A stretch of DNA of 64,000 bases, from the NCBI GenBank assembly GCA_035610835.1, contig CM069449.1:15229963-15293962 (forward strand). Direction: 5' to 3'. The position numbers and the translations under genes are program-made. Each line of letters begins with the position of its first letter. The stretch's first letter is position 1. The DNA is from Ophiura sarsii (lineage: Eukaryota > Echinodermata > Ophiuroidea > Amphilepidida > Ophiuridae). Positions 23,901 to 38,900 of this stretch are shown here, piece after piece. Below the pieces are notes generated by a model. The model was given only the letters and a program-made list of their open reading frames with translations. It did no database searches and was not told the DNA's origin.

Positions 23901-26900
23901 CTATTTTGAGATGTGCTTTTCCATTTTCCAAAATAGATAGAATTTTTTTGAAAATTCACCAAACAACACCCGACTGACCGACCTACCATACAGGAAAGGT
24001 CTGTTTGCCTGTAGAACAGGGGTTTTCGTCACCTAATAGTAAAAGAAAAAGGGCTACTCTATCAGCAGAAAGATCTTCCAAGTAGGGCTGGGCATGGAGT
24101 GTTTTGTATACATGTGTGTGTGTTTTTATAAAGGTTTTCAAAAATTATGGACGTTTCAAAATACAAAATAAATGTTCCAAACTTAGGGGGAAAATGGGAA
24201 ATCGAGTTCTGGTTGACCGCAAGTGCAGAAGAGGCTTATATTTTTGTTGTCTTTCCTGAATTACTGTAGCTGTATAAATAAACCCAGGTCTAGACAGTTT
24301 AGGGAGTGTGGAAATATTCCATTACTTGCAGGAAGTGATTAATTATGCGGTATGATTGAGGTATAGTTAGGGGGAGTCCATCTCACTATACATTTGGGAA
24401 AATAGCTATACGAAATGCATTTTTTTAATTGCGTTTTTGGTCCACTTTCTTTTCTTTTCTATTTTGCCCTTCTGAACTAAAAAAAACCCCTCAAAATTAG
24501 GCTCATCATGAAGAATTACACAGCAAAAGAGACTCCACATACTTAAGCGCGTCGGGTATGTGAGACAGATTTTTTTTCTCTTTCTTGGCCTTATAATACA
24601 TCGCCAAGTCAGCTATTGCTCAACCTACCAGCATACATTCTTCGTCTACAGTAACAATGGAAAACTAACACTCCGTCTCCCCTGTGCAAAGTTGAGAAAA
24701 AGCAGTTATTTACGGTGTTGCACCATGATGTAGATAATTATGAATAAAGGATACAGTCAATATAATAGAGACATGGTCAAGAGAGTATGTTCAGAGTAAT
24801 TTTATTTTAACAATTATTATTTACAACAATATATTTTCTGATTTCCAATTTTTTCAGCTCCAAAAACCGAGAGACTTTTCCACGGCCAACCTGAGCGATG
24901 ATCTAGACGATCTGCTTGGATCGCACCAAGAACCCATCCCTTCAGCTCGGAAGCCTTACCCCATAGCAGACTTATCCTTTCATCAACCTCCGCCTTTTGC
25001 CTCACCGCAGTCCGACAGTATACTAGAAACATCCGGTGAGCATGCCGTGGCCCACTCCCCTGCGCGAACAGGGGGCGAGGCGAAACGTCACATAGCTAGG
25101 AACATTTTGCAGTCGGTGTTGGACACGGCCGACGGAAAGCTCACCGGAACAGGTCGAAGTCCGTCGCTGGAGGATATCGCTGCGGCCTTTGGTAACGATC
25201 CGCTGCTGAACACTAAATTTTCACGACACAATAAATTCACAGCGCCTATGATGGTCACCGCTTCATCGGCAAATACGACGGCAAAGGTTATTTCTAGAGG
25301 AGAGACGGGTAGTACCGTTGAAAAAAGCGACCGAATTGTAGCGAGCAGTGTGTGTGATTGTACCAGGAATGCCTTGTTTTACCTTGATATAGACGAAGAT
25401 GAGTACGTTGACCTTGGTGTCAAAGAGACTGCCAACAAAGATGGTCAAGATTCAAGCTCCAAAGATGTTAATCAAAACTTGTGTAGAACTTGCGGGAGGT
25501 TAAAAAACGGGAAAATGAGATCGTCTTCTTCGAGCGAAGCCTTATCACCGTCACCGCCTTGGAATCACTCTGCCGCCACCAACACCACCGATGAGACAAC
25601 TGCCACCACCTCCCCTATGGGCAAGATAACCAGACAAAAAACACTAGAGGCGCAACACACTTCACACAGTACTACACACATTGCAGCAACAGACTCTGCC
25701 TCGACCTCTCCGGTGGCGAAACGCAAGATACTGCACAAGAGGTCACAATCCGACGTGCAGTTAAGTGGAAGAGATGGAGCAGCGGCTGACTGGTCTAACA
25801 GTCGAGGTACGATGAATAGGTCCAGTGCGGATTTGTCGTCGTCTCTGCCGGAAGACGGTCGTAGAGGCGGCAATGCAAGGAGAGGAAGTTTTCTCGAAAA
25901 TGGTGAGTTGACTAAAGTGTATTGTCCTGCAAAGGAGAAAAAACCTTTTAGTGCTGAAAATATTACTGGCAGACCATGGCTGACGTTGTGGATCATGTCA
26001 AGAAAGAAATTGGTAAATGTCAATTTGATTAATGTTTCTAGTGTGATAATATAAGTTTTAGATCATATTTCTAACACTCTGATATTTTCAGACTTTTAGT
26101 ATGTCATTTATGGGTACCTTATAGAAATGCATTAAGCTGAAAAAAATATGTACCAATTTGTTCTACGTCGAAACCTAATTTTGCTTCACCAATTTGGCAA
26201 CTTTACCATGTATTCCCCTATAGGGGGATAAAGGTAGTGGTGGGGTCTGAAGACCCCCCTCCGAAAATAGTTTAAAGTGCATATTTGATCATGTCGGGTC
26301 AAGTGGAATACATTTTGACCATGGCCGATTTGAACAAAATACCTTCCCTATTTACGCCCCGCCCTAACCAACATGTTGTCCTTGGGCAAGACGCTTTACC
26401 GCTCTTGCCTCTACACTCAGCAAAACTAAGTGAACCAATATGATGCATCCTATAGTGCAGGCCTTCTTAACTAACTTTTATGAAGTGTCATTTTCCAAAT
26501 ATTAGTAATCAAGAAGTGCCACTGACGTTGCGAGTGGAGCGACTAACGGGTGGGGTCCAGGGGCCCGCCTTAGGGGCCCGCCTTAGGGGCCCGCCTTAGG
26601 GGCCCGCCTTAGGGGCCCGCCTTAGGGCCCCTGGAAGCTCATGGATTTTATAAGGGGTTTGAGAGGCTCAGATTTCCTAATTTTTACCCTTTTTGTACAA
26701 GATTTGTTTGATGAAAAAGTAATAAAATTAAGACAAATGCCTTATTTCCTACCTTAACTGTCTGCTATTAGTGACTTTCAGATACATTACAAACGTTTTT
26801 ACTCCCATTTATACGAATACAAACACTTTGACTCGCTTTTCTTCTTTTTAATTTTTTTAAATTTTTTTTCTATTTTTTTTAAATGGTTGTTGGCTGCACG

Positions 26901-29900
26901 CCAATTTAACTGCCTCATAGCGCAACACAAATGGCGCGCGCGCCACCAGTTGAGAACGCCTGCTATAGTGGCAGCGGATTAAATGTACAGGCTTTGACAA
27001 AAATTGGAAAAGCGCTATATAAAAACTGTCATTTAATTATGATATGTATCCTTCTCTCCACCACACAGGTGCTGTATCTCCCGCCACTGAATGCTATTTT
27101 CCACAGCCAGCCCTGGGACAATCACTCATGAGTTTCTTGTCTTCACAAGACTTCAAGAACTGTCCTGAACTGGACAAGGTATAAAGGCATCGCTGGCATA
27201 GCATGTTACAATATAACCAGGTCAACTGGCTCACGCTAACTTTGTTACAAACCACTGATCACATTGATCGTATAACGCAAAGCCTATTACTGTATCATAT
27301 TAAATTTGGAAAAGATGTATGGGCCTAGGTTTGAACCAGTACCATGAGTTAGTAAACGTGCACTGCATCAACGAAAAGATTAAGTTGTGTTGAGATACTG
27401 TTTTGGGATCGGGTTGAGTTGAGATCAAAGAAGATTTAAAGGTCTTCCCACAATGCGTTGCACGAACGCCAGCCAACTAAAGGGTTTTTTTCACAAAATC
27501 CATTTGTCGAGCTCTTCAGTTTTAGAAATAAGAAAAATGAACACTGATAACTAATTTGTTCATTGACGTAAACTAGAACCAAAGAGCTCCAACGATAAAC
27601 GCGCTGTGAAGCCATGATTGTGTGCATAATGTCTATCGGAACCGAAACAAATTGGAGACCAGAATAAGGGCATTTTGCAAAAATGCAATGCATTGTGGTG
27701 ATGTCTTTAAAATCTTCTTTGGTTTGGGATGTGATGCGTTACAGTAATGTAATCTACAATCCCAATTTAATAGGTGATGTAATCAAGCTACATACAGTAA
27801 ATGAAATCTTGAATTCGAAAATATCACATATTTAGTTTTCTTCTTGATTGTATTTATAGGCCAATTGCGATGCGACATTTTGCAGAAAACTCCACTAAAA
27901 AGGAATACTTTAATTCCAAAGATATGAACAATTGATTCCAAAGATATGAACAATCGAAGTATTTTCAAAATAATAGAATACAAAAGAAATTGTATCCTTT
28001 GTTTACTAATTATAATATTTAAAATCAGTATTTGCGACTTGTGACTCATTTTGCTTGATCACATCGCATTAGAGTGGGCTATTATTTACAGGGCCAGATG
28101 TACATGTCGGTCACATTATGAGAACAAGCTCGTCACACCTTATAGTTTGATGAGATGATGATGCATACTGACACCATATTCTGAAGGAAAAATAAATGAA
28201 AAAATGCACCATCCGAGTTGCCCCAGGCCAAAAACTCAAAAACTCTTACACATTTTTCGGGACATATTAAAACATAATACTACCATAGATATAAAAGCTA
28301 CATCTGGTACAAAATGTATTGCCCTATTTTGGGCAAATTTGGAGGTACATGTATGTTGGTATTTTTCAGAACTACACATGCGCCTTCTCGAGCCGTACGT
28401 ATCTCTCTCCGCGTTGGCAGATTTGAAATGCAGTATTTAGAGCGCCGCTTCTACAGATGCTCACAGGCATTTCCCGATAATATCAACATACCTCAACATT
28501 TGTCCCTATGGTAGAAAAGCAAAACGGTGGTGCATCGGATCTACAATGTTTATAGAAAAAGTGTTCGAACACTTAGTAGGCCTAATGTAAAGTCATCCCC
28601 CTTTCTCCCCTGATCAATGTTGAGTCGCCCAACTTGCCAAACATCAGCCCGTGGCCTAGCAACATTGATTGGTGGGGTGAGGGGTATATTGAAGGGGAGC
28701 TTTCAGGCTAGCAGATGCAAATTGTTATTTTCACATACTCTAATAACGTGTACTATATGGTAATTTAAAGGTGCAAACAAGGGTCAGTGTTCGAACACCT
28801 TTTTTCTATGATTGTAGTTTATAAATCTGTGAATACTATTTATCTTTTTACGCAGGAAAATGCTCACTTTTGCATATCTGAAGCCATCATAGCCGCCGTG
28901 GAACAGATCAAGGTGAAGCAGGTTTGCAAATCTCCGTCAGATCACGAGTCCGACGACGATGAGATCCAGGAACTGAAGCAGAGGATACGTCTGCGTAGGA
29001 GCGAGAAGAAACGCAACAAGATATTCTCACGTTTCAACGAGAATTCAAAGATGGATCGTAAGTTCAGTCGATTTTTGCATTTTATATTTCCGTAGAGGGG
29101 GGGGGGGGGGGGGGGGAGTGGAATATGCTGTTCCCGTGGACAAGTCAGTTTTATACATGCTTTCTGTAATGAACCATGAAGAACCAAACAAGCTAAACAT
29201 GCCATTTTTTCAGGATACTTTCAACACTTACTGCTGACCACAGACTGAGAAAACACAAATTCTCTGAAACTATGAATGGGGTTGAAAAATAACTTTGAAC
29301 TTGGGTCAACTTTTTTTTGAACCAGCCGATATACAATATGTCTCTCAAAAGAAAGTCTCATTATTTAATTTGTTTATTTTATTTTACTAACACTTTCCAC
29401 ATACTGGGGATGCTTGTACTTATTTTAAAGCATTTGGCATGGTGATTCCAAATATGGTGATATAATTTTGACATTTTTGAAGGATTTTGTGAAATTTTGG
29501 AACTGTCGTCTGCAGACAACTGCCGAGTGGAAAGTGTTAACCCTTTGACTTTGTGTGTACTAAATACTTGATGAGCCGCTAAACCGGCTTCAACCTATGT
29601 GTGTTACAAACCCGGTGAGCTGGTGTACCGGTGCTGTGTATATAGCACCCATTCCAAGGCCAACAAGCAATCCTTTGCAAGGGCAGGCCATTCAGTGCTC
29701 AAGAATACTTCTAATCTTGAGCATCAAGGCCAAGTTTAAGGGCACCAGAGGCCATGGCCTTGGTGGCCTTCAGTTAATTCGAGCCCTGGTAGCATGCGTT
29801 AAAGGGTTTTGTTTGTACCGGGAAGACTTTAGGGAAACTTGGCAAAGTTCATGCTAGTTTCTTCACCACAACGAGTGCTTTCATCACGACTTGTGTTGAT

Positions 29901-32900
29901 TAGCATCATAAATACATGTAAATATGGCAAATACATAATACTTCTAGGGAGGTATTGAACATGTTGGATGATAGCAATTCTGCGGAGGATTTGAATGATG
30001 ATAGTTTTGGAAATTCAGATGAATCTGGTATAAAATTGGATAGATTGAGTCCATACATGTATGTATTGGTCGAGCTATGAGTTTTTTTTAAATATTGGGC
30101 ATGCGTCTCGCCCAATATTTTAAAACTCATAGCGAGACCAATACATATTGGGCGTAAATCATCCAATTTTATCATTATGTCTTGGATCCAATATTATACC
30201 ACACTTGAACACCTCAAAACATAATAATGAGATGAAATTGGACTAAAATAAATCTAATTTTAGTACAAATTCTCACAATTTAGCCAAAAAAACATGGACA
30301 ATTTACATTTTTGGTGCAACATTTTTTACATTTCCTGCAAAAATCAATATTTTTGGTAGGAACCTATGGGGTGATGGGTCAACATTGGGTAGGCTGGCTA
30401 GAGTTCAAAGGGTTAATGTTTTGTTTTCTTTGTTGTAGTTACCACGACAACCTCCAGTAGTGCCTACAGCTCCTCTCTTGATTCTCCTAGTGGTACAGGT
30501 ATGTATAGATTAATATTATTATCATCTCTTGATGAGACTCGTTTCCAGGACCTATATGTGAACTATAGCCACGGCTGTTTGACTGTCCGATTTATAATTA
30601 AAATTAGGGAATAAAAAAGATTACATAGTGGCCCAGTTATGGTTTGACCTGATTTAGGTAGCACTAATGAATACGAGTATACGGTGAAAATTTCACGAAA
30701 ATTGTAGGAGCCATTTTTAAATTATCGGCATTTTCTACTTTACACACATTTTTCATGTAACTCTATGGGAAATGAGGCCGATGAGGGCGCTATTATAGTA
30801 AATAATAATATTCAGACGATGCTGGCCACGCGTCTCGGACGATCCAATATGGCAACGGGAGTGCACCATTTTGAAATATTTTTAACAGTCATCGCCCGGT
30901 TAACGATGAAAATAATTGAAAAAATAGCATTTACAATTGGGGTGATTAGCCACCCAGAACGGTTTTGGATTGGAAAAAAATTCTTCTAACCTATGATGAA
31001 TTTTTCAAAATGATTAGATCAACATTCGCAATTACGTGTTATTTCAATACGAATTCAAAATTTAGATTTCCGCATGTCCATCGTCGTCTGATAATATTCA
31101 AAGCTCTATTTCTCAGAAATGGCACCTACAAATGTTCTGAAATTTCTACAAAAGATGGCCAGTATCAGGTACTTGAATAAGTTAAAACCAGAACCGGGCC
31201 AGCAAGTTACGGTGTTCTCAGAATAAATCGGACAAATTATGTGGGATCAAACAGCTGTGATAGCGCATTAAAAAGGGGAGATTTTGCGGCTTTGGTTTTT
31301 TTTCTCAAGATATAGATGAAAATAAAGAAAATAATAAGAATTTAAGAGTCATTTTCACTCATATAATCTAAATGCCTTGATCTATTTTGATAAATTTGGT
31401 GTCATTTTAAAACTTGGAAAATGTTCTGAGAGCACACATAATAAGCCCAAAATTGACTTCACCTGCAAAGTCCCCCCTTTTGATGTGCTGCATCACATAT
31501 GCATTGAATCTGCATATTATGGGCATCTAAAGGGTACATGGTCTGACAATAACCTATGCATCTACACATTCAACTGACCCTGTGTATTGTGGGTATCATT
31601 AATAAAGACCTATATATATATTCCGACCTACCCGTGCACAAAGTCATTACCCCTTACCCCCAAACCAGGTTTTGGCATAACTCTGTTTACTCTACACACC
31701 AACATCGGTAGTATGCGTCGTTCTTAAAAACCATGCACTATGTGAATATCTCTGTGAAGGGTATAACAGAATTACTCCCAGGTTTTTAACCAATATCGCA
31801 GTTTTGGAAGAAAAATCTACAAATAAATTGCCATGACCGGAACAGGAGACCCTCCAGGCCCGAAATCCTGGCCCCCACTGGCATCCCACGGCTTTCAGCT
31901 ACTCGTTCGCGCAGTATACTACACACACTATATAGGCTTGGTTGATTACGTTTACGTCATCAAAAACGGTCCGCACATGCGCTTGGAGATAGGCGTAGTG
32001 ATTTGTAGTACTCGGTTAGGTTAGGGTTAATCCATATGCATCAGCACTCACAAATGTTAATCATGAATTCTGAATACCATATTAGAATGAAGTACATAGA
32101 TTACATATATATTCCTACCAGGGCATTATTAGTTATCCCCTGCATGTTCACACAATACGGAAAAATACCTATGGTTTGGCATGTCATACATATCACTTAA
32201 GGCCGCAGGCCAAATGTAATATGGCACAAACCATAGGTATTTTTCCGTATTGTGTGAACATGCAGGGGATAACGAATTTATCGTTTAGTCCAAAGGCCCC
32301 AATAAAAAATGGTAATTAAACACTCACGGAAAACGAAACTTCAAACAAGTTTAAAACAAGGTGCTGAATTTTCTTCCCTTTCTACCTCCGTACAATTCCC
32401 GAAGTTAACAACCCAATTAATATGCTCTGCGCTGTCACCTCTGTCCATAAAATCATCGCGAAAAACATGTCTGGTTATGTTATATGCAGATCATTTATTT
32501 TTCGGCGTGGGTTAGACCTTTTTGCGGTCTATTTCGGCCTCAGAATGTAACAGAAATCGACTCGGTTGCGTTTAAATCATCCGCCATTTTATTTGTTTAT
32601 TATTTACGTGTCGTATTTTGAGCAACTCTTCCACAGACGCATAGCAATCACTTTACACGTAATATCTTTACCGATCATACCGCGCCATCTGGTGACGCGG
32701 TTAATCAACGATATGGAATATATCGAGTGGTTTGACTTTCTAGTTTACACGATATGGATCAGATTTCATACGTGTAAACCAATAAAATGGCAGTATGTAC
32801 ATCTACTAAACGATAAGTGTCAATAACCCACATATGCATCTGTGCTTACAAACTCATACTGTGTATTTTGGTATTGATTTGCCTGATATTATTAACCCAG

Positions 32901-35900
32901 CAACACCCTTGTTATAAATGTGTCGTGTATTGTTTGTACATTAAACAGAAGAATCTGATAGCAGTGAAGATGTTGACGACTTCGACCTCTCCGACCCCGG
33001 CGATTCAAATCTGTTAGGTCAACAATCGAAAGGTTTAACCACATCAATGGCATCACTTTACTCAGGTTAGTGGACTAGTAAACCAGATTTAACGTTGACC
33101 TCTTTGCCTCTGGTGGTCAAACCTGGTTGCTCATCACTCAAAAGATTCGACTCCATCACTTGGATTCCTTTTTAGGTCATCCGTAGGAAGAGTCCATGGC
33201 AGCATCCTTCGTCAGTCTGTGTTGTCAGTCTGTGTCTGTGTCTGTCTGTCAACAATTTGGTATACACTTTTTGTTTTGTCCATTTCTTTTCCATACAATG
33301 ACCTATTGCAATCAAACTTCGGTCATAGATGCAACATGGAAACCTTCATATGTTAATGAGGTCAAAGGTCACATACCAAGGTCAAAGGTCATCTGAGGTC
33401 AAGATGTAAAAGTGGCTGCATATGTAAAATTGATTATATTTGTCCATTTCTTTTCCATACAATGACCAATTGCAACCAAACTCAGGTCATAGATGCAGCA
33501 TGGAAACCTTCATATGTTAATGAGGTCAAAAGTTACATACCAAGGTCAAAGGTCATCTGAGGTCAAGATGTAAAAGTGGCTGCATATGTAAAATTGATTA
33601 CATTTGTCCATTTCTTTTCCATACAATGACCAATTGCAACCATTATTATGCAGTTTGAATCTTCCGTCCTATACTTGCAATGCATTGGTAAAGACCTATT
33701 ATTCTGCAACTTATGTCACTGAAGTGAACTTGGCGACCAAGTTCACTCAGTGAACTTGGTCAATTCGGTTACTGCCTCTTTAATACATTTAAAGCCTCAC
33801 GAATCCACTGAAAGCATGTGCTAATACGCCGATGTGTAGCGACCGCACGTGTAGCGTTTAAAAAATGTAGTCGAGACCGAGACTAAATTTGATTTAATTA
33901 ATTACGATCAACATCCGGGTCATGGTCATTTGTGTCAAAAATGGCGAAGCATTCCTGGAGCACGAAGCACACATCGTTTTGTGACGCGAAATGAAAACTA
34001 ATTTCCAGGAATTAGGCCGACAGTTCTGCAACGCGAAGAAGCACCGATACAAGTGTGTCTATCTGTATAAATGGGGACGTTCCTGGCCTAAAAATGGCGA
34101 TCGTCAAAGTTTTGTACTGTAACTTGTAATGTAAGTCAATGTAATGTAATTGTAAGCTTTACATGATAAACAACAGGGTTTTTTTTAATGTTGAAAACAG
34201 ACGATCGGCGAAATATGTCTTTTGAATTATTGCTAACTGTAAAACTTGAACTTGTTACGTGTTTGGAATTTGTTTGGGAGCTTTGGTTCTGTCATTCTGT
34301 TAGTGAACCAGAAATGTTGAACAGTTTGGAAAAAGTAGGCCTACAGACTATTACTTTTTTAGTACAGTGTTATTCATTTATCTGACAGGCTCAAGTCATT
34401 TCTCGAGTATCGAGTCAGATTCTCACTGCATAATAATGATAAAATCGGACGGATTTTTTCGCATGATACACAAATATATTGGTCTCGCTATGAGTTTTAA
34501 AAATATTGTGCTCGACTGCGTCTCGCACAATATTTTTATAACTCATAGCTCGACCAATATCTTTGTGTATCACGCTCAATCCATCCGATTTTATATCAAA
34601 CTCAGGTCATAGATGCAACATGGAAACTTTCATATGTTAATGAGGTCAAAGGTCACATACCAAGGTCAAAGGTCATCTGAGGTCAAGATGTAAAAGTGGC
34701 TGCATATATTTTACATTTGTCCATTTCTTTTCCATATGACCAATTGCAACCAAACTTCGGTCATAGATGCATCATGGAAACCTTCATACGTTAATGAGGT
34801 CAAAGGTCACATACCAAGGTCAAAGATCATCTGAGGTCAAGATGTAAAAGTGGCTGCATGTATAGGGGGCTGGCATTTTCTTCGGAAGGGGGGGGGGGTC
34901 CCAAAAATGTGGATAGACCCAGACAATTTTTTCATGACCCCCCCTATCCAAGAGCTGCATATTTTTATGACCCCCCCTACCTTTTTTTTTCTTCACGCAA
35001 GCATGCTTTGATAAATTTGTGACCCCCCCCCATTTTCAATGAAATAATTTTATGACCCCCCCTGTTTTCATGTCAAAAAAACTATGACCCCCCCCCCCCC
35101 AGTATATTTGGGACCCACCCCCTTCTGAAGAAAATGCCAGCCCCCTAAAATTGATTACATTTGTCCATTTCTTTTACAATGACCAATTGCAACCAAACTC
35201 GGGTCATAGATGCAACATGAAAACCTTCATATGTTAATGAGGTCAAAGGTCACATGCCAAGGTCAAAGGTCATCTGAAGTCAAGACGTAAGATTGGCTGC
35301 AAATGTAAACAGGTGAAGTAAAATTGTAACCTAACTCCAGGATGTTTAATTATTTACATTATAATGTTTACTTACTTAGTATGTCTATATGTCTATAACA
35401 GGGAGGCTATATACTATGTCCTCTTTCTTTCTAGTTGCCTGATGCCTGTGGTTTGAGAGCCACCTTGTTTTTAATCTACCCATATAAATGGACTCCTATT
35501 TGGGACCGCTGTCCCTATTTTTGAAGTTTAAGTGGAATTTAAACTAGGATAAACTTTGACCTATTATCAGACCTCGGAGCAGCTAGCTTAACATACAATA
35601 GGTTTAACTCCATAACCGGTACTGATTATATTTGATCTTTCTGACCCTGATGGTTTCAAAAAAATTCAAAAAAATGTGTACATTTTTTTTTTTTAAATCT
35701 CAAAATTTGTATCACCTAGACTAGATTTAAGTGTTACAGCATGTTTTCGATTGCATTTTTTTAAAAATCCTTTAGATGCTGATCTAAAGAAATCCAGCAC
35801 TTCCACATCCCTGGACTACAGCGCCACCCACACCCTCACCAAACCCATGTCTACCGCCGAGACAGTTGCCTTGTCACTCCTAAAGAAATACTCCGTCAAG

Positions 35901-38900
35901 CAGCTACCGGCAGCGTCGGATCTGGAATGGATGGTGTCCGAGCTAGACGCACCGCAAGCTGTGAGTACCTAAATCCTAAACCCCTTTAGAACTACATGCC
36001 GATTGGTCAAAAAGATGGTTACGTCATTTATTTCACCAATCAGAGACAATGTTATAATAAATGTATCTCTGGTACAGTTATAGGGGAAATATTTTAGAAG
36101 CTGTAATTTGATTGGTTAGCCTAATGAGTAAAGTCTTGTAATTAACCAATCAGATACACTATTGGATAGGTAGTGCTCAGGGGGGTTAAACGAAATTTCC
36201 CCATAGGCAATGGAAAAAGGAAACCCTGTTCCATGGGCAAACATACCTCGGGTTCGATCGATCGGGCTTTTTCTTTCCCTCAAGATGACATGAGAAATTA
36301 TGCTCCTCACTTAGATTGATAATTTCAAAGGATTTTGCATTTTGTGGACAGCTCTGAAAATGGACTATTTAACCTTTAATAGCAAGAATAAATGCCAGTG
36401 ATTCTTTTTCATATGAGCAGAAGAATATGCTCTTTGAATGTGACCAGTCGCGTCAAAAAGGACATGTTGTCGGCAAACACAAGTTTGAGATAGAGGCCTA
36501 TATATTTGGTGAAATATAAAGAAAATAAAAGAAAAAATATGCTTCTTCAAATGATATCTTGTGATTACAAAGTCCGATTTCCTTCATCATGGTGTCAATT
36601 CCAAGCTTAACATGTTCTCTTTTAAGTCATACCAATAACTTAGATTTGACTCGGGCCTCCAACATGTCCATTTTGATGTGACGGGTCACATATATGCTTC
36701 AATGATTTGGCAAATTTGTTTGGTAATTTTGAAAACAAATATTCATTCCCATACAACTTATTTTGACTCGCACTGTAGATAGTCACAGAGTATTTAGCCT
36801 TGGCAGCCCAGCGCTCATGGTGTGGTGGTTGAGCCACATGCCTGCCAGTCTGGCGACCACTATGGCGACCAGGATTCAATTTCTGATGGGGTCACGGACC
36901 AAACGTTTTTGTCCTCCCTTTTTACTTCCCCCGTTCCTTGGTCCATCGCCACTGCAAGACTGTGGGAGTTAGGGTTATGTGCATGATGTATAATTATCAG
37001 ATCTGGAATGGATTAAGTAGCCAGTCCCAAAGAGCAGACCTCCAAGCTTTGCAATCTTTTGATATGCACATCGGGTACACAGTTTACACACACAACGCAT
37101 AGGTGGAGAAAACAAGTCCTAATGTACAGGGTTCTAGCCACGGTGGGCGGCTCCGAGCAGGCCCTCCCACCAGCAGCACTCTCAAATGTTTTTAAAGGGG
37201 TTTTTTTTCTTCATTAAATCATTTAACTGCCTCATATATATAAGAAATGATGTGGCAGGAAACCTCAAAATGCATTAAAAAAAACTAGAAACCCTTAAAG
37301 GCATATTATGTGATCTTTTCCAGAGAGCGCCCTCTATTCATTATTTTTTTTAGAAAGTAGATTTTCTTGCAGATTTACATTTCTGATCATAAATCATACA
37401 TATATACATTCCAAGTTACAGAGCGATACGATTCCTAATTACCTCAAAATCATGGTTTTAGAGTGAATTTAGAGTGGAAAATATAAACTGTCGGTGTTTC
37501 CGACAGTTTATTTTCACTCTAAAATCATGATTTTGAAGTAATTATAAGAATCGTATCGCCCTGTAACTTGGAATGTATACGATTTATGATCAGAAATGTA
37601 AATCTGCAAGAAAATCTTCTTTCAATTTTTTTTTCGATGTTGAGGGCGTTCCCTGGAAAGATCACATATTACCTTTAAATGGGCTCCTGAACCCCACGCC
37701 ATGATCCGCTACACTCACCCCGCTCACAATCAGTCAAATTAGCCGGCAGAGCCCAGCTCTCAACCTGGCCTAGCTAGAACCCTGCTAATGTAATTACCAG
37801 ATAGAGTTTTGTAACATTTGGAAGGAAGCGTCTCTAAAGCAAGTATGTCTTTTGTTTTAGAATCACTTTTACATTTTATACCAGTAATACTAATATTGCC
37901 ATTCAAAACAAATATGATTGAATTTAAATATTGTTACTTGTTTGATTTCAGCTTTTGCCTCTACCTAAGTCGTTGCCAATATCACCCGACGATGGGGAAA
38001 ACGCAGACTTGTATACACTACCAAACAATAATGTAAGTGCTGCATATACTACTACCCAAATATTGTTGAATACTTCAGAAAGTTTCTGCTATATATTCTA
38101 TTCCTTTTTTGCCTGTTTGATATATGATGACATCGCACAGTTTTGATCTTGTCCCGACAAGGTGGTCTGTTGCTAAGGAAATTTTCATTCACGGCCTGTT
38201 TATACTGTCCTAGAATATAAACGCAACACCCAAAGTAAGTCCCCCTCTCAAAATGTCGTCATTTAACATTGTAAGGTAAAACATTTTACCAATAAAACTT
38301 ATTTAGAAATAATCCTATGACGTTTTCTAAATGTTGTTTGAAAATGAAAGATTGCCATGACTTCTTGGCTGAATGAGCTCAAATGGAAGATAAAAACTGC
38401 CCTTCTCAAATGTCACAACTCACTGTGCTAATATTTGAGCCAAGAAGGGGATTTACATGGCTGAATGATCATGAATTGATTACACATTACAGTAATATTC
38501 GCTAAACCACTGGTGTTTGTCCAATAGTAAGAAGCAATTCATAAACTTTTGTGATTTTTGAGAAGGGCGGTTTTTGTCTTCCATTTGAGCTTATTCAGAA
38601 AGTTTCTGCTATATATTCTATTCCATTTTACCAATAAAACTTAGTTAGAAATAATCCTATGACGCTTTCTAAGTGTTGTTTGAAAATGAAAGAAGTCCAT
38701 GACTTCTTGAGCTCAAATGGAAGACAAAAACTGTCCTTCTCAAATGTCACAACTCACTGTGCTAATATTTGAGCCAAGAAGGGGATTTACATGGCTGAAT
38801 GATCATGAATTGATTACATATTACAGTAATATTCGCTAAACCACTGGTGTTTTTCCAATAGTAAGAGGCAATTCATAAACCTTTGTGTTTTTGAGAAGGG

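Larger units (their letters stand above)
33205..35310 (+). repeat. 164-bp tandem array with DR1 (AGGTCA) sites, broken by two insertions
   Basis: GTCCATTTCTTTT marks unit starts at 33278, 33442, 33606, 34719 and 35163; the first two steps are exactly 164 bp. Each full unit contains AGGTCAAAGGTCA twice, 20 bp apart (33359-33371 and 33379-33391 in unit 1), plus a single AGGTCA. Eight perfect DR1 copies survive. A block of about 960 bp (33640-34600) and a MITE (34863-35147) interrupt the array. It lies in Rubicon intron 9. Confidence 0.9.

Noticed and set aside
25903..26054. Exon 5 reading through to the stop at 26052-26054
   Set aside because: A strong GTGAGT donor at 25903 joins in phase to exon 6, which encodes the conserved [13 protein letters not shown] block.
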